This document shows, piece after piece, positions 1 to 8,051 of a stretch of DNA of 38,843 nucleotides; the stretch's first letter is position 1; every line of letters starts with the position of its first letter. The notes beneath the pieces are model-generated. The model ran no database searches. It had not been told where the DNA came from and worked only from the letters and a program-made list of their open reading frames with translations. Both the position numbers and the translations under genes were made by a program. The DNA is from an uncultured bacterium (GTDB lineage: Bacteria > Vulcanimicrobiota > CADAWZ01): NCBI GenBank assembly GCA_949288455.1, contig CASEKF010000063.1:1-38843 (forward strand). Reading direction: 5' to 3'.

Positions 1-120
1 ATAAAAATACATTTTTAGCCCGGTTATATTTTATAAACAAAACTCATCGCCCGGAAAAACTTCCGCTTAATTCTTCGCTATTCATAAATCTCAAAGGACT
101 TCTCTATGTGCCAGCTTCAT

Positions 121-158
121 ATAAAAAATCCTGATTTTAACATATTTAAAATCAGGAT
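121..158 (-). terminator. Intrinsic terminator after tRNA-Ala
   Basis: Perfect 13-bp inverted repeat (128-140 with 146-158) and a 5-base loop. Read leftward it is followed by a run of Ts (As at 123-128 on the + strand). It lies 7 bases past the tRNA 3' end and should end that transcript. The 120 bases to its left hold no gene that I can support. Confidence 0.8.
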
Positions 159-165
159 AAAGTAA

Positions 166-238
166 TGGAGATGAGGGGACTCGAACCCCTGACCTTCTGA
201 ATGCGAACCAGACGCTCTCCCAACTGAGCTACACCCCC
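166..238 (-). tRNA. tRNA-Ala (anticodon CGC)
   Basis: A 73-nt cloverleaf can be folded by hand. The 7-bp acceptor stem includes a G3-U70 wobble, the classic alanine identity element. The D-arm is GCTC/GAGC, the anticodon stem is TCTGG/TCAGA with loop TTCGCAT (anticodon CGC, reading GCG), and the T-arm contains GGTTCGAGTCC. The discriminator base is A. CCA is not encoded, so it must be added enzymatically. A strong terminator follows directly. Confidence 0.93.
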
Positions 239-405
239 ATGCAAGGATTCATTATACTATTACTTTATTTATTTGTCAAGAAGAAAGTAATAACATATAC
301 ATAAGATTTTTATGCACCAATAACCTTTTAGACGATTCAAAACTTAAATCTTATCTTGACGGCTTGATTTTCTAACGTAAACGCCTAAGATTCGGCTCCT
401 AACTA

Positions 406-1020
406 TCAGCGCAAGAGTCTGAGACTATCTATATAAAAACGACCGGTCGTTCTAATTGAACTTTCCGGATACGCCCATTCAATATAAGGAGTAAAAGGAT
501 TTGCAGAACTAGTAATGGAGGGAGAAACCGAAGGATCCGAATCCTCCTTACGGTACGGTTTAAAACTCTCTCTGTTCAGAGTGTACTTCTGCCAAGATTC
601 TGTTAATTCGATTCTTGCTCGATAATAAAAATTATGATTTTTGTCTTCTAAAACGATAAGCAAAGGCATCTGTTTATCCGCTTTGGCTTTAAAAGAAATA
701 CTTCTCAAACCGTCTAACACCAAAGCGGAAGTTTTTACTCCGACAGGCTTGTTCTGAGAGGAAGTAAAACTTACTTCCAAAGCTCCGAAAGTAGTGTCAA
801 CGTTATTTTTATCATAGGTGATTTTTACATACGATCTATTTCTATCGGTCGAGTTAAAAAAATACATCGGCACGTCGAAATTAATTCTAAGGTCAGACTC
901 CTTAGATAAAACGTCCGGCATTAAACCGCCGTAAGCTGTTAAAATCAACATAGTCAAAAGAGCTATGCCGACAAAAATTCCAAACGAGATATTGCCGATT
1001 TTAGAAATATAGTTATACAT
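406..1020 (-). CDS. Membrane-anchored CBM/galactose-binding-like protein
   Basis: The 204-residue protein has one N-terminal hydrophobic segment (about residues 12-32), so it is probably held in the inner membrane by an uncleaved anchor, with the rest outside. The remainder resembles a CBM11/CIA30-type beta-sandwich: a stretch about making parts of the fold ('LRSISFKAKAD', 'LIVLEDKNHNFYYRARIEL', 'SWQKYTLN') and a terminal 'RFYIDSLRLL' strand, a common ending in this superfamily. No catalytic residues are evident. It lies 72 bases downstream of the CBS-domain gene, possibly at the end of that operon, with GGCGGA as a weak ribosome binding site. Ligand unknown; the fold assignment is inference from motif style. 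Confidence 0.55.
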   Translation of the reverse strand: MYNYISKIGNISFGIFVGIALLTMLILTAYGGLMPDVLSKESDLRINFDVPMYFFNSTDRNRSYVKITYDKNNVDTTFGALEVSFTSSQNKPVGVKTSALVLDGLRSISFKAKADKQMPLLIVLEDKNHNFYYRARIELTESWQKYTLNRESFKPYRKEDSDPSVSPSITSSANPFTPYIEWAYPESSIRTTGRFYIDSLRLLR

Positions 1021-1092
1021 ACTTAAATCCGCCTTTAATAAAAATAAAAAAGGGAACCCTCTCCATATTATTCCTGAATAATTTTACTTTTC

Positions 1093-2316
1093 TCATTTAT
1101 TGTCCTGCAATCGTTCTAATTTAAGAACGGTAATCCTATGCCTTACTACTTTTTCTACGGTTATTCTAACGCCGTTTGTCTCTATAGTCTCCCCAGCTCG
1201 AGGTATCCGTCCGAGCTCAGCGTAAACGTAGCCGCTTATAGTCTCAAAATCAGCGTCGGGCAAATCCTCCGGTAAGGAGATCTCAAGAGACTCGTTTAAC
1301 TCAGAAATAAGAGTTCTGCCCGCGACTATAAATGAATTTAAAGATATTTGCCTTATCAATTCGGAATCTTTATCGTATTCGTCCAATATATCTCCGACGA
1401 TTTCTTCTACCGCGTCTTCAAGCGTAACAATGCCGTCCGTGCCGCCGTATTCGTCTATAACTACGGCAAGAGCAGTTTTAGCGCTCTGCATTTCCATCAT
1501 CAATTCGTCTATTTTTCTACTTCCGGGAACAAGCATAGGCTTTCTCATAAAATCTGATACCGGACGCTCAAATTCGTTGTCGCACAGCGGCGGAATCATA
1601 TCCTTAGTGTGTATCACTCCTACGATTTTATCGATCGAGCCGTCGTACACGGGAATCCTGCTGAAGCCATGCTCTAACGCAATATCTATAGCTTTTCTCA
1701 AGTCAGCGTCTTTTGAAACTGCTTTAACGTCGAGTCTTGGAACCATAATTTCAGAGGCCGTAGTGTCTGCAAGCCGCAAAACGTTATGCAGCATCTCGTT
1801 TTCCTTTTCTTCTAAAATTCCCGCTTCGGACGCGCGTTCAAAAACTTCCATCAGATCGTCCTCAGTCATTCTTTTTGTTGACTTACTATAAAACGGGCTT
1901 AAAAATTTAGAAATAACAAATAAAAAAGGAAAAGCCGCGAAATAGACAACGTAAAAAGAGGGAAGAAATTTTATAAAATTTTTTTCCTCTACAACCGCCG
2001 TTTTAAACAAAGAGAAATCCGCCGCAAATAAAAAGAGCGAAAAAAAAGCAACGAGAGCTACGTCAACGTATATATTAGCCGTATTGCGGATACAAACGGA
2101 CGAAAAAGCTCCAAAAGCGACGAAAGAAGCGACTCTCCAGAAATTTATCGAAGCCGTAAGAGCTACGTCGGGGTTAATCTTGCAAAAAAAAGCCTCAGCC
2201 TCGTCATATTTACCGCGAAGAGCTCTAAACTCATTTCTGACAAACGATTTGACAAGACTTAAAAGAAAGGAAAAAAACAATGCGGAACACAAACAAACAA
2301 AAATTCCGTAAAGCAA
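1093..2316 (-). CDS. CNNM/CorC-type transporter with CBS pair
   Basis: The 407-residue protein has the order DUF21/CNNM membrane domain (about 1-165), two CBS domains (about 195-315) and a C-terminal CorC_HlyC domain (about 325-405). The helix before the CBS pair ('EEKENEMLHNVLRLAD', 'ASEIMVPR') and the 'VIDEYGGTDGIVTLEDAVEEI' region are hallmarks of the family, which is tied to Mg2+/Co2+ transport or resistance; older annotations say 'hemolysin'. The start is TTG at 2316, because no in-frame ATG lies between it and the upstream dgkA-like stop at 2342; AAAGG sits about 9 bases before it. It follows ybeY and dgkA, as in many bacteria. Confidence 0.85.
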   Translation of the reverse strand: MLYGIFVCLCSALFFSFLLSLVKSFVRNEFRALRGKYDEAEAFFCKINPDVALTASINFWRVASFVAFGAFSSVCIRNTANIYVDVALVAFFSLFLFAADFSLFKTAVVEEKNFIKFLPSFYVVYFAAFPFLFVISKFLSPFYSKSTKRMTEDDLMEVFERASEAGILEEKENEMLHNVLRLADTTASEIMVPRLDVKAVSKDADLRKAIDIALEHGFSRIPVYDGSIDKIVGVIHTKDMIPPLCDNEFERPVSDFMRKPMLVPGSRKIDELMMEMQSAKTALAVVIDEYGGTDGIVTLEDAVEEIVGDILDEYDKDSELIRQISLNSFIVAGRTLISELNESLEISLPEDLPDADFETISGYVYAELGRIPRAGETIETNGVRITVEKVVRHRITVLKLERLQDNK

Positions 2317-2341
2317 ATAAAAAAACCTTTCGCTTATTTTT

Positions 2342-3046
2342 CTATTTTAAACAAAGATAGAATACGACTACAGTGAAAAGTATCCCTAAAAGTCCCCCTA
2401 TAATAGTTTCGTACACTTCATGAAATTTAGCTTCTATCCTGCTTTGCGTGACTAACAGAGCTAACGCCAGAGCCAATATGCCGGCGGTAGTATTTTGCGT
2501 TATTAATAGAATTGCGGTGCTCGCGCCGAAAGCTAGAGCCGCATGTCCGGAGGCGAGACCTCCTTGAGTAAAGCTTCCTTTTTTCCCAAAATATTTAAAA
2601 ACGGCTACGGCAATAAGCAGAAGGAAAATAATGATGACGACTATATGCGGAAAATGCTCTTTTATTCTAGTCGCCACGTCTGTCATCACCGGACGCCGTA
2701 TAGCCGGAATCAAAATAAGATAGCCGCATCCGCACGCTCCTATGGACGCTATAAGAACGGCTCCGGCAGAAAGATCTTTAGCTATTTTAGCTAAAGGATG
2801 AGCGGAAATCGTCAAAAGATTAACTACCGTCTCTATCGCCGTATTTATAATTTCAGCAGCTATCACCGCAGTAATGGCCAAAATCAAAACCGCTAACTCC
2901 GCTCTGTCAATATCAAGCCAAAGACACATGAGAAGAACGCATATAGCCAATATAACATGTATCTTCATATTGCGCTCGGTCTTAAGAGCGTAAGTTATGC
3001 CTGTGACGGCGTTATTAAGAGATTCCGTAAAACGTATTTTTTTCAT
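2342..3046 (-). CDS. Diacylglycerol/undecaprenol kinase fused to PAP2 domain
   Basis: Two membrane enzymes in one 234-residue chain. Residues 1-115 match the DgkA/undecaprenol kinase family, with the signature 'AAEIINTAIETVVNL' around 83-97 and three membrane helices. Residues 130-234 match a PAP2-type phosphatase, with 'SGHAA' (about 166-170) and 'SRIEAKFHEVYETIIGG' near the end carrying the R and H of the conserved PAP2 motifs. The kinase would phosphorylate a lipid alcohol and the PAP2 part would remove phosphate from lipid phosphates, both in the inner membrane. It is 10 bases upstream-spaced from ybeY, so almost certainly co-transcribed. Which lipid each half acts on cannot be told. Confidence 0.82.
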   Translation of the reverse strand: MKKIRFTESLNNAVTGITYALKTERNMKIHVILAICVLLMCLWLDIDRAELAVLILAITAVIAAEIINTAIETVVNLLTISAHPLAKIAKDLSAGAVLIASIGACGCGYLILIPAIRRPVMTDVATRIKEHFPHIVVIIIFLLLIAVAVFKYFGKKGSFTQGGLASGHAALAFGASTAILLITQNTTAGILALALALLVTQSRIEAKFHEVYETIIGGLLGILFTVVVFYLCLK

Positions 3047-3056
3047 TTAAAGTATC

Positions 3057-3527
3057 TTATGTTATCGCCTCAAAATTTATCCTGGATATATATGAGTTGC
3101 CTAGAGCGGCCATTTCAGCCAATTCTTCGTCCGTAGCGTCGTCATATCCTAAAAGATGGAGAATTCCATGAGCCGTTAAAAAAGCGAGTTCATGCTTTAC
3201 CGAATGTTTCTGATTTTCAGCCTGACGCATAGCTTGAGGAATCGAAATAACTATATCTCCTATAAGCCGATACCTCTTAGAAGGAGGAGATAAAAGCGAA
3301 GCTCCTTCGTTCATTGAAAAAGAAAGAACGTCCGTAGTTTCGTCTATCCTGCGATATTCAAAGTTTAATCTTTTCATAATAGCGTCATCTGTAAGAAGTA
3401 CGCTTAATTCGCAATTAAAATCTAAATTTACCAACTCAAGAATTTTTTCAGCGCATATTTTTACAAATCTTTTATAACCTCTTGGAGGTTTTCCCTGGAT
3501 GTCGACAAGAACTCTGACTTTGCTCAT
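3057..3527 (-). CDS. ybeY: Endoribonuclease YbeY
   Basis: This is the single-strand RNase for 16S rRNA 3' maturation and ribosome quality control. The 156 residues are typical in length and include 'RLNFEYRRIDETTDVLSFS' around residues 54-72. The metal site reads HGILHLLGYDD at 120-130: the usual HxxxHxxxxxH has Asp130 in place of the third His. Asp can bind zinc in related zincins, so activity is plausible but unproven. The start is ATG at 3527, with GGAGG 5 bases upstream. It sits between the 7TM-HD gene and dgkA, the classical neighbourhood of ybeY. Confidence 0.92.
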   Translation of the reverse strand: MSKVRVLVDIQGKPPRGYKRFVKICAEKILELVNLDFNCELSVLLTDDAIMKRLNFEYRRIDETTDVLSFSMNEGASLLSPPSKRYRLIGDIVISIPQAMRQAENQKHSVKHELAFLTAHGILHLLGYDDATDEELAEMAALGNSYISRINFEAIT

Positions 3528-3551
3528 TAATCCTCCGTTCCGATTCTGTTT

Positions 3552-5723
3552 TTAGTATTTTTTTTGTTCAGGATATTCAATTCTAGTATGATAAAGGCTG
3601 GCCATGCTTTGTAAAAATTTCTTTTTTAATTTACTTATATCTTTAAAACTAAGCTCGCATTCGTTAAATTGTCCGTCGTTAAGCATTCCGTTGATTATCG
3701 CGTCTATCATAGATTCAATTTTAGATAGATCCACGTTCTTCAAAGACCTTACGGCCGCCTCGATAGAGTCGGCCATCATAACGACGGCGGCTTCCTTTGT
3801 CTGAGGCTTTGGCCCGGGATATCTAAAATCCTCTTCCCTGGCGTTTTTATCCGTTTTTAGGGCTTGAAAATGAAAATACTTTAAAAGAGACGTTCCATGA
3901 TGTTGAGCTATAATATCGATTATAGGTTCCGGAAGCTTATACTTTTTGGCTAACTCTACGCCCTGTTTCACATGAGAAGTAATTATTACCTTGCTGAGCG
4001 TGGAAGCGCATTTATCATGAGGATTTAAAGCTCCAAACTGATTTTCGATAAACATCGACGGGTGTTTTGTTTTACCTATGTCATGATAATATGCTCCCAC
4101 TCTTGCAAGAAGAGGATTCGCCCCTATCTCCGATGCTCCCGCTTCGGCAAGATTAGCGACAAGTATACTGTGAACGTGAGTTCCCGGAGCCTTAGAAGTC
4201 AATTCTCTCAGAAGATATTCCGTAGGATTAGCTATATCGAGAAGTCTGACGTTGGTCACTACCGGAAAAAGATTCTCGACAAAAAACATGGCTCCTATTG
4301 CCATGACGCATGAAAACGAACCGTTGACAGCGGCTACGGCTACCGGCGACCACATTAAAACGTCGTCTTCGGAAATATAAGTGTTGGTTATCCATGCCGC
4401 CAACATGTTAACGGCAGTTACAATCACCGCAGCCCACAGCATTTCCGTTCTCTTGCGGGTATTCGAAAAAACTATTATTGCGGCGACTCCGGTAAATAAA
4501 CCGGTTATTCCGGCCGACGCGCTATGAGTCATCATAGAAACTAATATACAGATAACTATAGTCACAAGTACTGCAAAAGAAGATCCCGCGACCATTTGAA
4601 TCAAAATTGAAGCGATAGCGACAGGAGTCATATATCTCAAAATATACGCGCCAAACGCTTCTGATATAGGAAGATGAGTAGTAAAACTGCAAAGGGAAGT
4701 CGTACCAAGAGTAATAAGAGCCACAAGCAACAGCAGTCTTTTATCTGAAAGAATAGAAGGCGCAAACATTCTAGCGCCAAAATATAATATGACAAGCATA
4801 ATAAAGACGGCGGTAGAACCTGCAAATACGCCCTGTAGTAAGAGAGAAGGCCTATATATATCCATATCTCCAAGAAGCTCCAAATGCTTGGGCGTCACGA
4901 TCTCGCCTTCTCTAATAATAGTCTGCCCCTGAGCTATAAAAACGGAGACAGGTTTAACTTCGCTCATTCTTTTCGCCTGAAGATCTTTTATCGCAACCCA
5001 ATCCTGAACCTTATTAGGACGGACGGAATTAGATACCAAAGCGAAGATTACTTTTTTCTCGTTATCGGGAAGATTCAGACTATCGACGTTCTCCTGAATT
5101 TCCGAAATAGATTCGTCGCTAACAAGAGAAGAATTACCCGGAGCGCTCGAAACTCCCATTTCCATCGCGCTTCTAGTAATCGTCATAGCCGTCTGCTTCA
5201 AATTTACAAAAGTCATTTCGTCAAAAGTTAAAAGCTCGTCGAAAATTTCTCTGCTGACAAATACGGGAAAAGATGTCTCAGGCTCTATAGGAGCAGAAAA
5301 TTTAACGTCGTTAGCGTCCGTAGACAAATCGGACAAAGGATCTGTTTTTTTGCGCTTTCTTTCGTTCGATATCTGCTCCAAGGTATACGATAAAGAACCC
5401 AAGACTTTATTGGTAATATCTCCGTCGGTAGACATTATATTGGGAACGGTTTTAGCGGCGGCAAGTCTAGCTTGTTCTGTCGCTTCCTTATCTATCTGCG
5501 TAAAATCTACGAGAGCCTTAACGTCCTTTAAAGCGGGCTGTCCAACTATAAAATTATCTTTCGGCATATATTCGGAAGAAAGAATCCAAGTCAAAAACAA
5601 CCAAAACAACGCCACGATCAAAGTGTACTGATAATTTTTCTTACTAAAGGCGCATGATACGCAAACTTTAAGGAGAGATATGAACGAAATTATTTGTTTT
5701 TTTAAAAAATTTAGAAATTTCAT
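3552..5723 (-). CDS. 7TM-HD domain phosphodiesterase (PgpH/YqfF family)
   Basis: The 723-residue protein has an N-terminal helix (about 32-52), a large extracytoplasmic domain (about 60-285), seven or so membrane helices (about 290-490) and a cytoplasmic HD domain. The HD pair is H547-D548 in 'YYHDIGKTKHP', with a second cluster HHG at 608-610 and D652 in 'MMADSIEAA'. Family members such as Listeria PgpH hydrolyse c-di-AMP. Whether this one does the same is inferred from the family; no diadenylate cyclase is in the window. No clear ribosome binding site is visible, so translation may begin weakly. It lies between rpsU and ybeY and probably shares the rpsU promoter. Confidence 0.88.
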   Translation of the reverse strand: MKFLNFLKKQIISFISLLKVCVSCAFSKKNYQYTLIVALFWLFLTWILSSEYMPKDNFIVGQPALKDVKALVDFTQIDKEATEQARLAAAKTVPNIMSTDGDITNKVLGSLSYTLEQISNERKRKKTDPLSDLSTDANDVKFSAPIEPETSFPVFVSREIFDELLTFDEMTFVNLKQTAMTITRSAMEMGVSSAPGNSSLVSDESISEIQENVDSLNLPDNEKKVIFALVSNSVRPNKVQDWVAIKDLQAKRMSEVKPVSVFIAQGQTIIREGEIVTPKHLELLGDMDIYRPSLLLQGVFAGSTAVFIMLVILYFGARMFAPSILSDKRLLLLVALITLGTTSLCSFTTHLPISEAFGAYILRYMTPVAIASILIQMVAGSSFAVLVTIVICILVSMMTHSASAGITGLFTGVAAIIVFSNTRKRTEMLWAAVIVTAVNMLAAWITNTYISEDDVLMWSPVAVAAVNGSFSCVMAIGAMFFVENLFPVVTNVRLLDIANPTEYLLRELTSKAPGTHVHSILVANLAEAGASEIGANPLLARVGAYYHDIGKTKHPSMFIENQFGALNPHDKCASTLSKVIITSHVKQGVELAKKYKLPEPIIDIIAQHHGTSLLKYFHFQALKTDKNAREEDFRYPGPKPQTKEAAVVMMADSIEAAVRSLKNVDLSKIESMIDAIINGMLNDGQFNECELSFKDISKLKKKFLQSMASLYHTRIEYPEQKKY

Positions 5724-5736
5724 GAATTAAAAGCAT

Positions 5737-5778
5737 AAGAAGCCTCACCAAGATTGAGAAATCATGATGCGGCTTCTT
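5737..5778. terminator. Hairpin between rpsU and the 7TM-HD gene
   Basis: An 8-bp stem (5737-5744 with 5771-5778) encloses a 26-base loop with smaller internal pairing. Read leftward, the T-run after it is weak. It may be a leaky terminator or attenuator that lets rpsU be expressed above the downstream membrane genes. Confidence 0.35.
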
Positions 5779-5821
5779 TAATTTTTTTATTAACGTATAA
5801 TCCAAAACCGAACTGACGCCG

Positions 5822-5995
5822 CTAACTGGATCTTCTCCGTCTTGCAGCTTCTGATTTTTTCTTTCTTTTTACGCTTGGCTTTTCGTAATGCTCCCGCTTT
5901 TTCCACTCGGAAAGAATACCGTCGCGCTGACATTGTCTACGAAATCTTTTCAATGCAGAATCAATCGATTCGCCTTCATTCACGCGAGTTTCCAC
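5822..5995 (-). CDS. rpsU: Ribosomal protein S21
   Basis: A 57-residue basic protein of the 30S subunit, read by hand from a GTG start. It has the S21 pattern: '[20 protein letters not shown]' in the first half, then '[20 protein letters not shown]' and an Arg-rich tail. The start is GTG at 5995, 7 bases after a GGGGG ribosome binding site at 6003-6007. A consensus promoter lies about 70 bases upstream. It is the first gene of the leftward run to the 7TM-HD gene and ybeY, a frequent arrangement for rpsU. Confidence 0.93.
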   Translation of the reverse strand: METRVNEGESIDSALKRFRRQCQRDGILSEWKKREHYEKPSVKRKKKSEAARRRRSS

Positions 5996-6067
5996 TTTCT
6001 CACCCCCTCTACATTGAACTTGCCTCCCGTTAATTCAAATAAATAATTCAGGAGCCTCGTTTTAAAA

Positions 6068-6096
6068 ATTATATTCTATTGTATAAATTATGTCAA
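6068..6096 (-). promoter_or_regulatory. Consensus sigma70 promoter for rpsU
   Basis: On the minus strand a perfect TTGACA (6091-6096) and a perfect TATAAT (6068-6073) are separated by exactly 17 bases. The start of transcription should fall near 6060, leaving a leader of about 65 bases before the GTG of rpsU. It is the best promoter in the window, as expected for a ribosomal protein gene. Confidence 0.88.
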
Positions 6097-6139
6097 GTTC
6101 CATAAAAAAGACAAAATACGCTTTTGCCTAAAGGAAAAG

Positions 6140-6174
6140 CTTCAAAAAGCCGAACTGAAGACCAAAATCAGTTC
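6140..6174 (-). terminator. Probable terminator after the ICMT-like gene
   Basis: A 7-bp stem (6152-6158 with 6168-6174) overlaps the stop codon. Read leftward it is followed by GGCTTTTTG. The position fits the end of the long leftward operon just upstream of the rpsU promoter; the stem is modest. Confidence 0.45.
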
Positions 6175-6778
6175 AAGAAAAGAATAAACGTCCGACTAAA
6201 GGTCCGAAAGGAATTATTTTAAGAGCTATAACGACGGCAAAAGCTATAAACTGAAAAACGGTCCTGCTTTCCGCTTCCATAACGGCTTTTATATCAAAGG
6301 AACCGGAAGGATTCGGATAGAGTTTAAAATTAGGAATTATCCTGTTGACTTTAGAACAATAATCCTTATAAGGTTCCCCAAACATCTTTTCCAGGAACTC
6401 TTCCTCATACGGAATTATCATTCCATAGACGCCAAAATAGCATACAGCCCATAATATTATAAAGACAAGAATCATCCATAAAGGACATGCCCCTGAAACG
6501 GCTATCACAAATCCCAAGCCGGTCAAAGCGTTGCCTATGTAAAGAGGATTCCTAACTATCGCGTAAGGGCCTCCGGTAACAAGATAAGGAGCGTCGGCGG
6601 TATCTTTCCTAGTCGTAACGCCGGCGTATCCGACTCCCCAAATTCTGATAGCCTCTCCCATAAAAGCGACTATAATTCCTATTGAAAACGACAGAAGCGT
6701 AGGCTTTCCCAATAAGATAAGCGTCAGCGCTACCGGGATAAAAAAAACGCCCCTGTACTTAAAAAAAAAGCTTCTCAT
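6173..6778 (-). CDS. ICMT/PEMT-like membrane methyltransferase
   Basis: The 201-residue integral membrane protein has about five hydrophobic segments and the family signature 'GGPYAIVRNPLYIGN' (about residues 71-85 from the chosen start), matching the R-(H/N)-P-x-Y motif of isoprenylcysteine/phospholipid methyltransferase-like proteins. It also has the downstream 'EEEFLEKMFGEPYKDYCSKV' stretch typical of them. The substrate in bacteria is usually unknown. I chose the ATG at 6778: it lies one base after the stop of the upstream gene and has AAGGAAAG before it, whereas the longer reading (to 6817) would overlap that gene by 38 bases. Tight coupling to the LpxB-like gene suggests a role with envelope lipids or glycans. 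Confidence 0.75.
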   Translation of the reverse strand: MRSFFFKYRGVFFIPVALTLILLGKPTLLSFSIGIIVAFMGEAIRIWGVGYAGVTTRKDTADAPYLVTGGPYAIVRNPLYIGNALTGLGFVIAVSGACPLWMILVFIILWAVCYFGVYGMIIPYEEEFLEKMFGEPYKDYCSKVNRIIPNFKLYPNPSGSFDIKAVMEAESRTVFQFIAFAVVIALKIIPFGPLVGRLFFS

Positions 6779-6779
6779 A

Positions 6780-8012
6780 TTAACTTTCCTTTGCAATTTG
6801 TATACTTTTATCGGCAATTTTAGACGCGGCTCCGCCTCCGCCCATTACGGCGAGTAATTCTTTAGAAATAACGCTTAGCCTCTCTTCGTCCCTCAAAAGA
6901 TCAATAGCTACGGAAGATAACTGCGAAGAACTCTCGTCAACTACGACTTCAGGAGTTATTTCCCTATCGGCCAAAGCGTTGGGCAATCCCTTATATTTTA
7001 CATTTCTATACATATATGTCATAATCATTTTTTTAAACATTCCGGTAAAAGGAAGAAGGTTAGCCAGAAACCCAAGGCCTCCGCTCGGAACTTTAGCTTT
7101 CCAAGTAAAAGCTACGATCATAGGCTTTCCTAAAGAAGCGATCTCGGCGGTGTTAGTGCCCGGTATTGTTATGACTAAAGTAGATACGTTTATAATATCG
7201 TATCTATTATCCCTCTCAATTTTTATTCTAACTCCTCCTGCCGTAACTATATAAGAGTCTTCAAGCGTACCCCAAGTCCCGTCTATATTATAACGCTTCT
7301 TTTTAGCTATAAAAACTTTAATATCATCAAAAGTAACAAAAGGAGAAAGACATATCACAAATTCAATTTTCGGAATCTCGACTTTGATTTCCTCGGCCGT
7401 TTTCATAAAAACAGGCAGGCTTTCTCTGACATGACTCAACCTGCTGCCCGGGAAAAAAGCCACTACCTTACTAGATTTAGAAAGTTTAGCTTTAGCTCTG
7501 GTTTCTTCCTCCGTCATGCAAGGCTTGACGCCGTCCTGCATCAAATCTCCCACTACGGTTATATTATGTTCTTTAACGCCAAGATTCATAAATTTGCGTT
7601 TCAAACTATCTTGCATTACGAAAATATGTTTAAAATACCGACAAGTATCGGCTTTCTTCATAGTATAAAGCAAAGCCGGCAACTTAAGCCTTCGGCTTAC
7701 AAGAACGGCATGCCAGGGATCTCCTCCCAGAGATATAACAGCTCCCGATTTTAAAGGGAAAAAACCTTTAGGAGTTAAGTTAAAAGCAATCTTTAAAAAA
7801 TCTTTCGGCTCAAGCACCATGTCTACGGATTCGCAATTCTCGGCTATCGCTTTTTCTCTGCCCGTAGAATAAAAACATGGAACAAGGAGGACTATCACTC
7901 TGGAATTGGCGTCTTTAAGTTTTATTTCCGCAGAAACGGGAAAAACCCATGCGGATAACTCCCCGGGGCTATTGGTTATAATAATGTAATCTGACGTCAT
8001 TTTTGAACACAT
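6780..8012 (-). CDS. LpxB-like GT-B glycosyltransferase
   Basis: The 410-residue protein resembles lipid-A-disaccharide synthase (GT19) and related GT-B enzymes: an opening strand followed by 'NSPGELSAWVFPVS', then 'GGDPWHAVLVSRRLKLPALLY' (about 113-133), a domain linker, 'VAFFPGSRLSHVRESLPVF' (about 184-202) and the donor-site 'IPGTNTAEIASLGKPMIVAF' (about 282-301). LpxB joins two acylated glucosamines at the inner membrane. No other lpx gene is in the window, and the sequence seems a divergent branch, so the exact acceptor is open. ATG at 8012 or 8000 could both start it; neither has a clear ribosome binding site. It lies 39 bases after lysC. Confidence 0.68.
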   Translation of the reverse strand: MCSKMTSDYIIITNSPGELSAWVFPVSAEIKLKDANSRVIVLLVPCFYSTGREKAIAENCESVDMVLEPKDFLKIAFNLTPKGFFPLKSGAVISLGGDPWHAVLVSRRLKLPALLYTMKKADTCRYFKHIFVMQDSLKRKFMNLGVKEHNITVVGDLMQDGVKPCMTEEETRAKAKLSKSSKVVAFFPGSRLSHVRESLPVFMKTAEEIKVEIPKIEFVICLSPFVTFDDIKVFIAKKKRYNIDGTWGTLEDSYIVTAGGVRIKIERDNRYDIINVSTLVITIPGTNTAEIASLGKPMIVAFTWKAKVPSGGLGFLANLLPFTGMFKKMIMTYMYRNVKYKGLPNALADREITPEVVVDESSSQLSSVAIDLLRDEERLSVISKELLAVMGGGGAASKIADKSIQIAKES

Positions 8013-8051
8013 ATCTTTTAAAATATAGCGTATATCTCAATATAAATCGCT

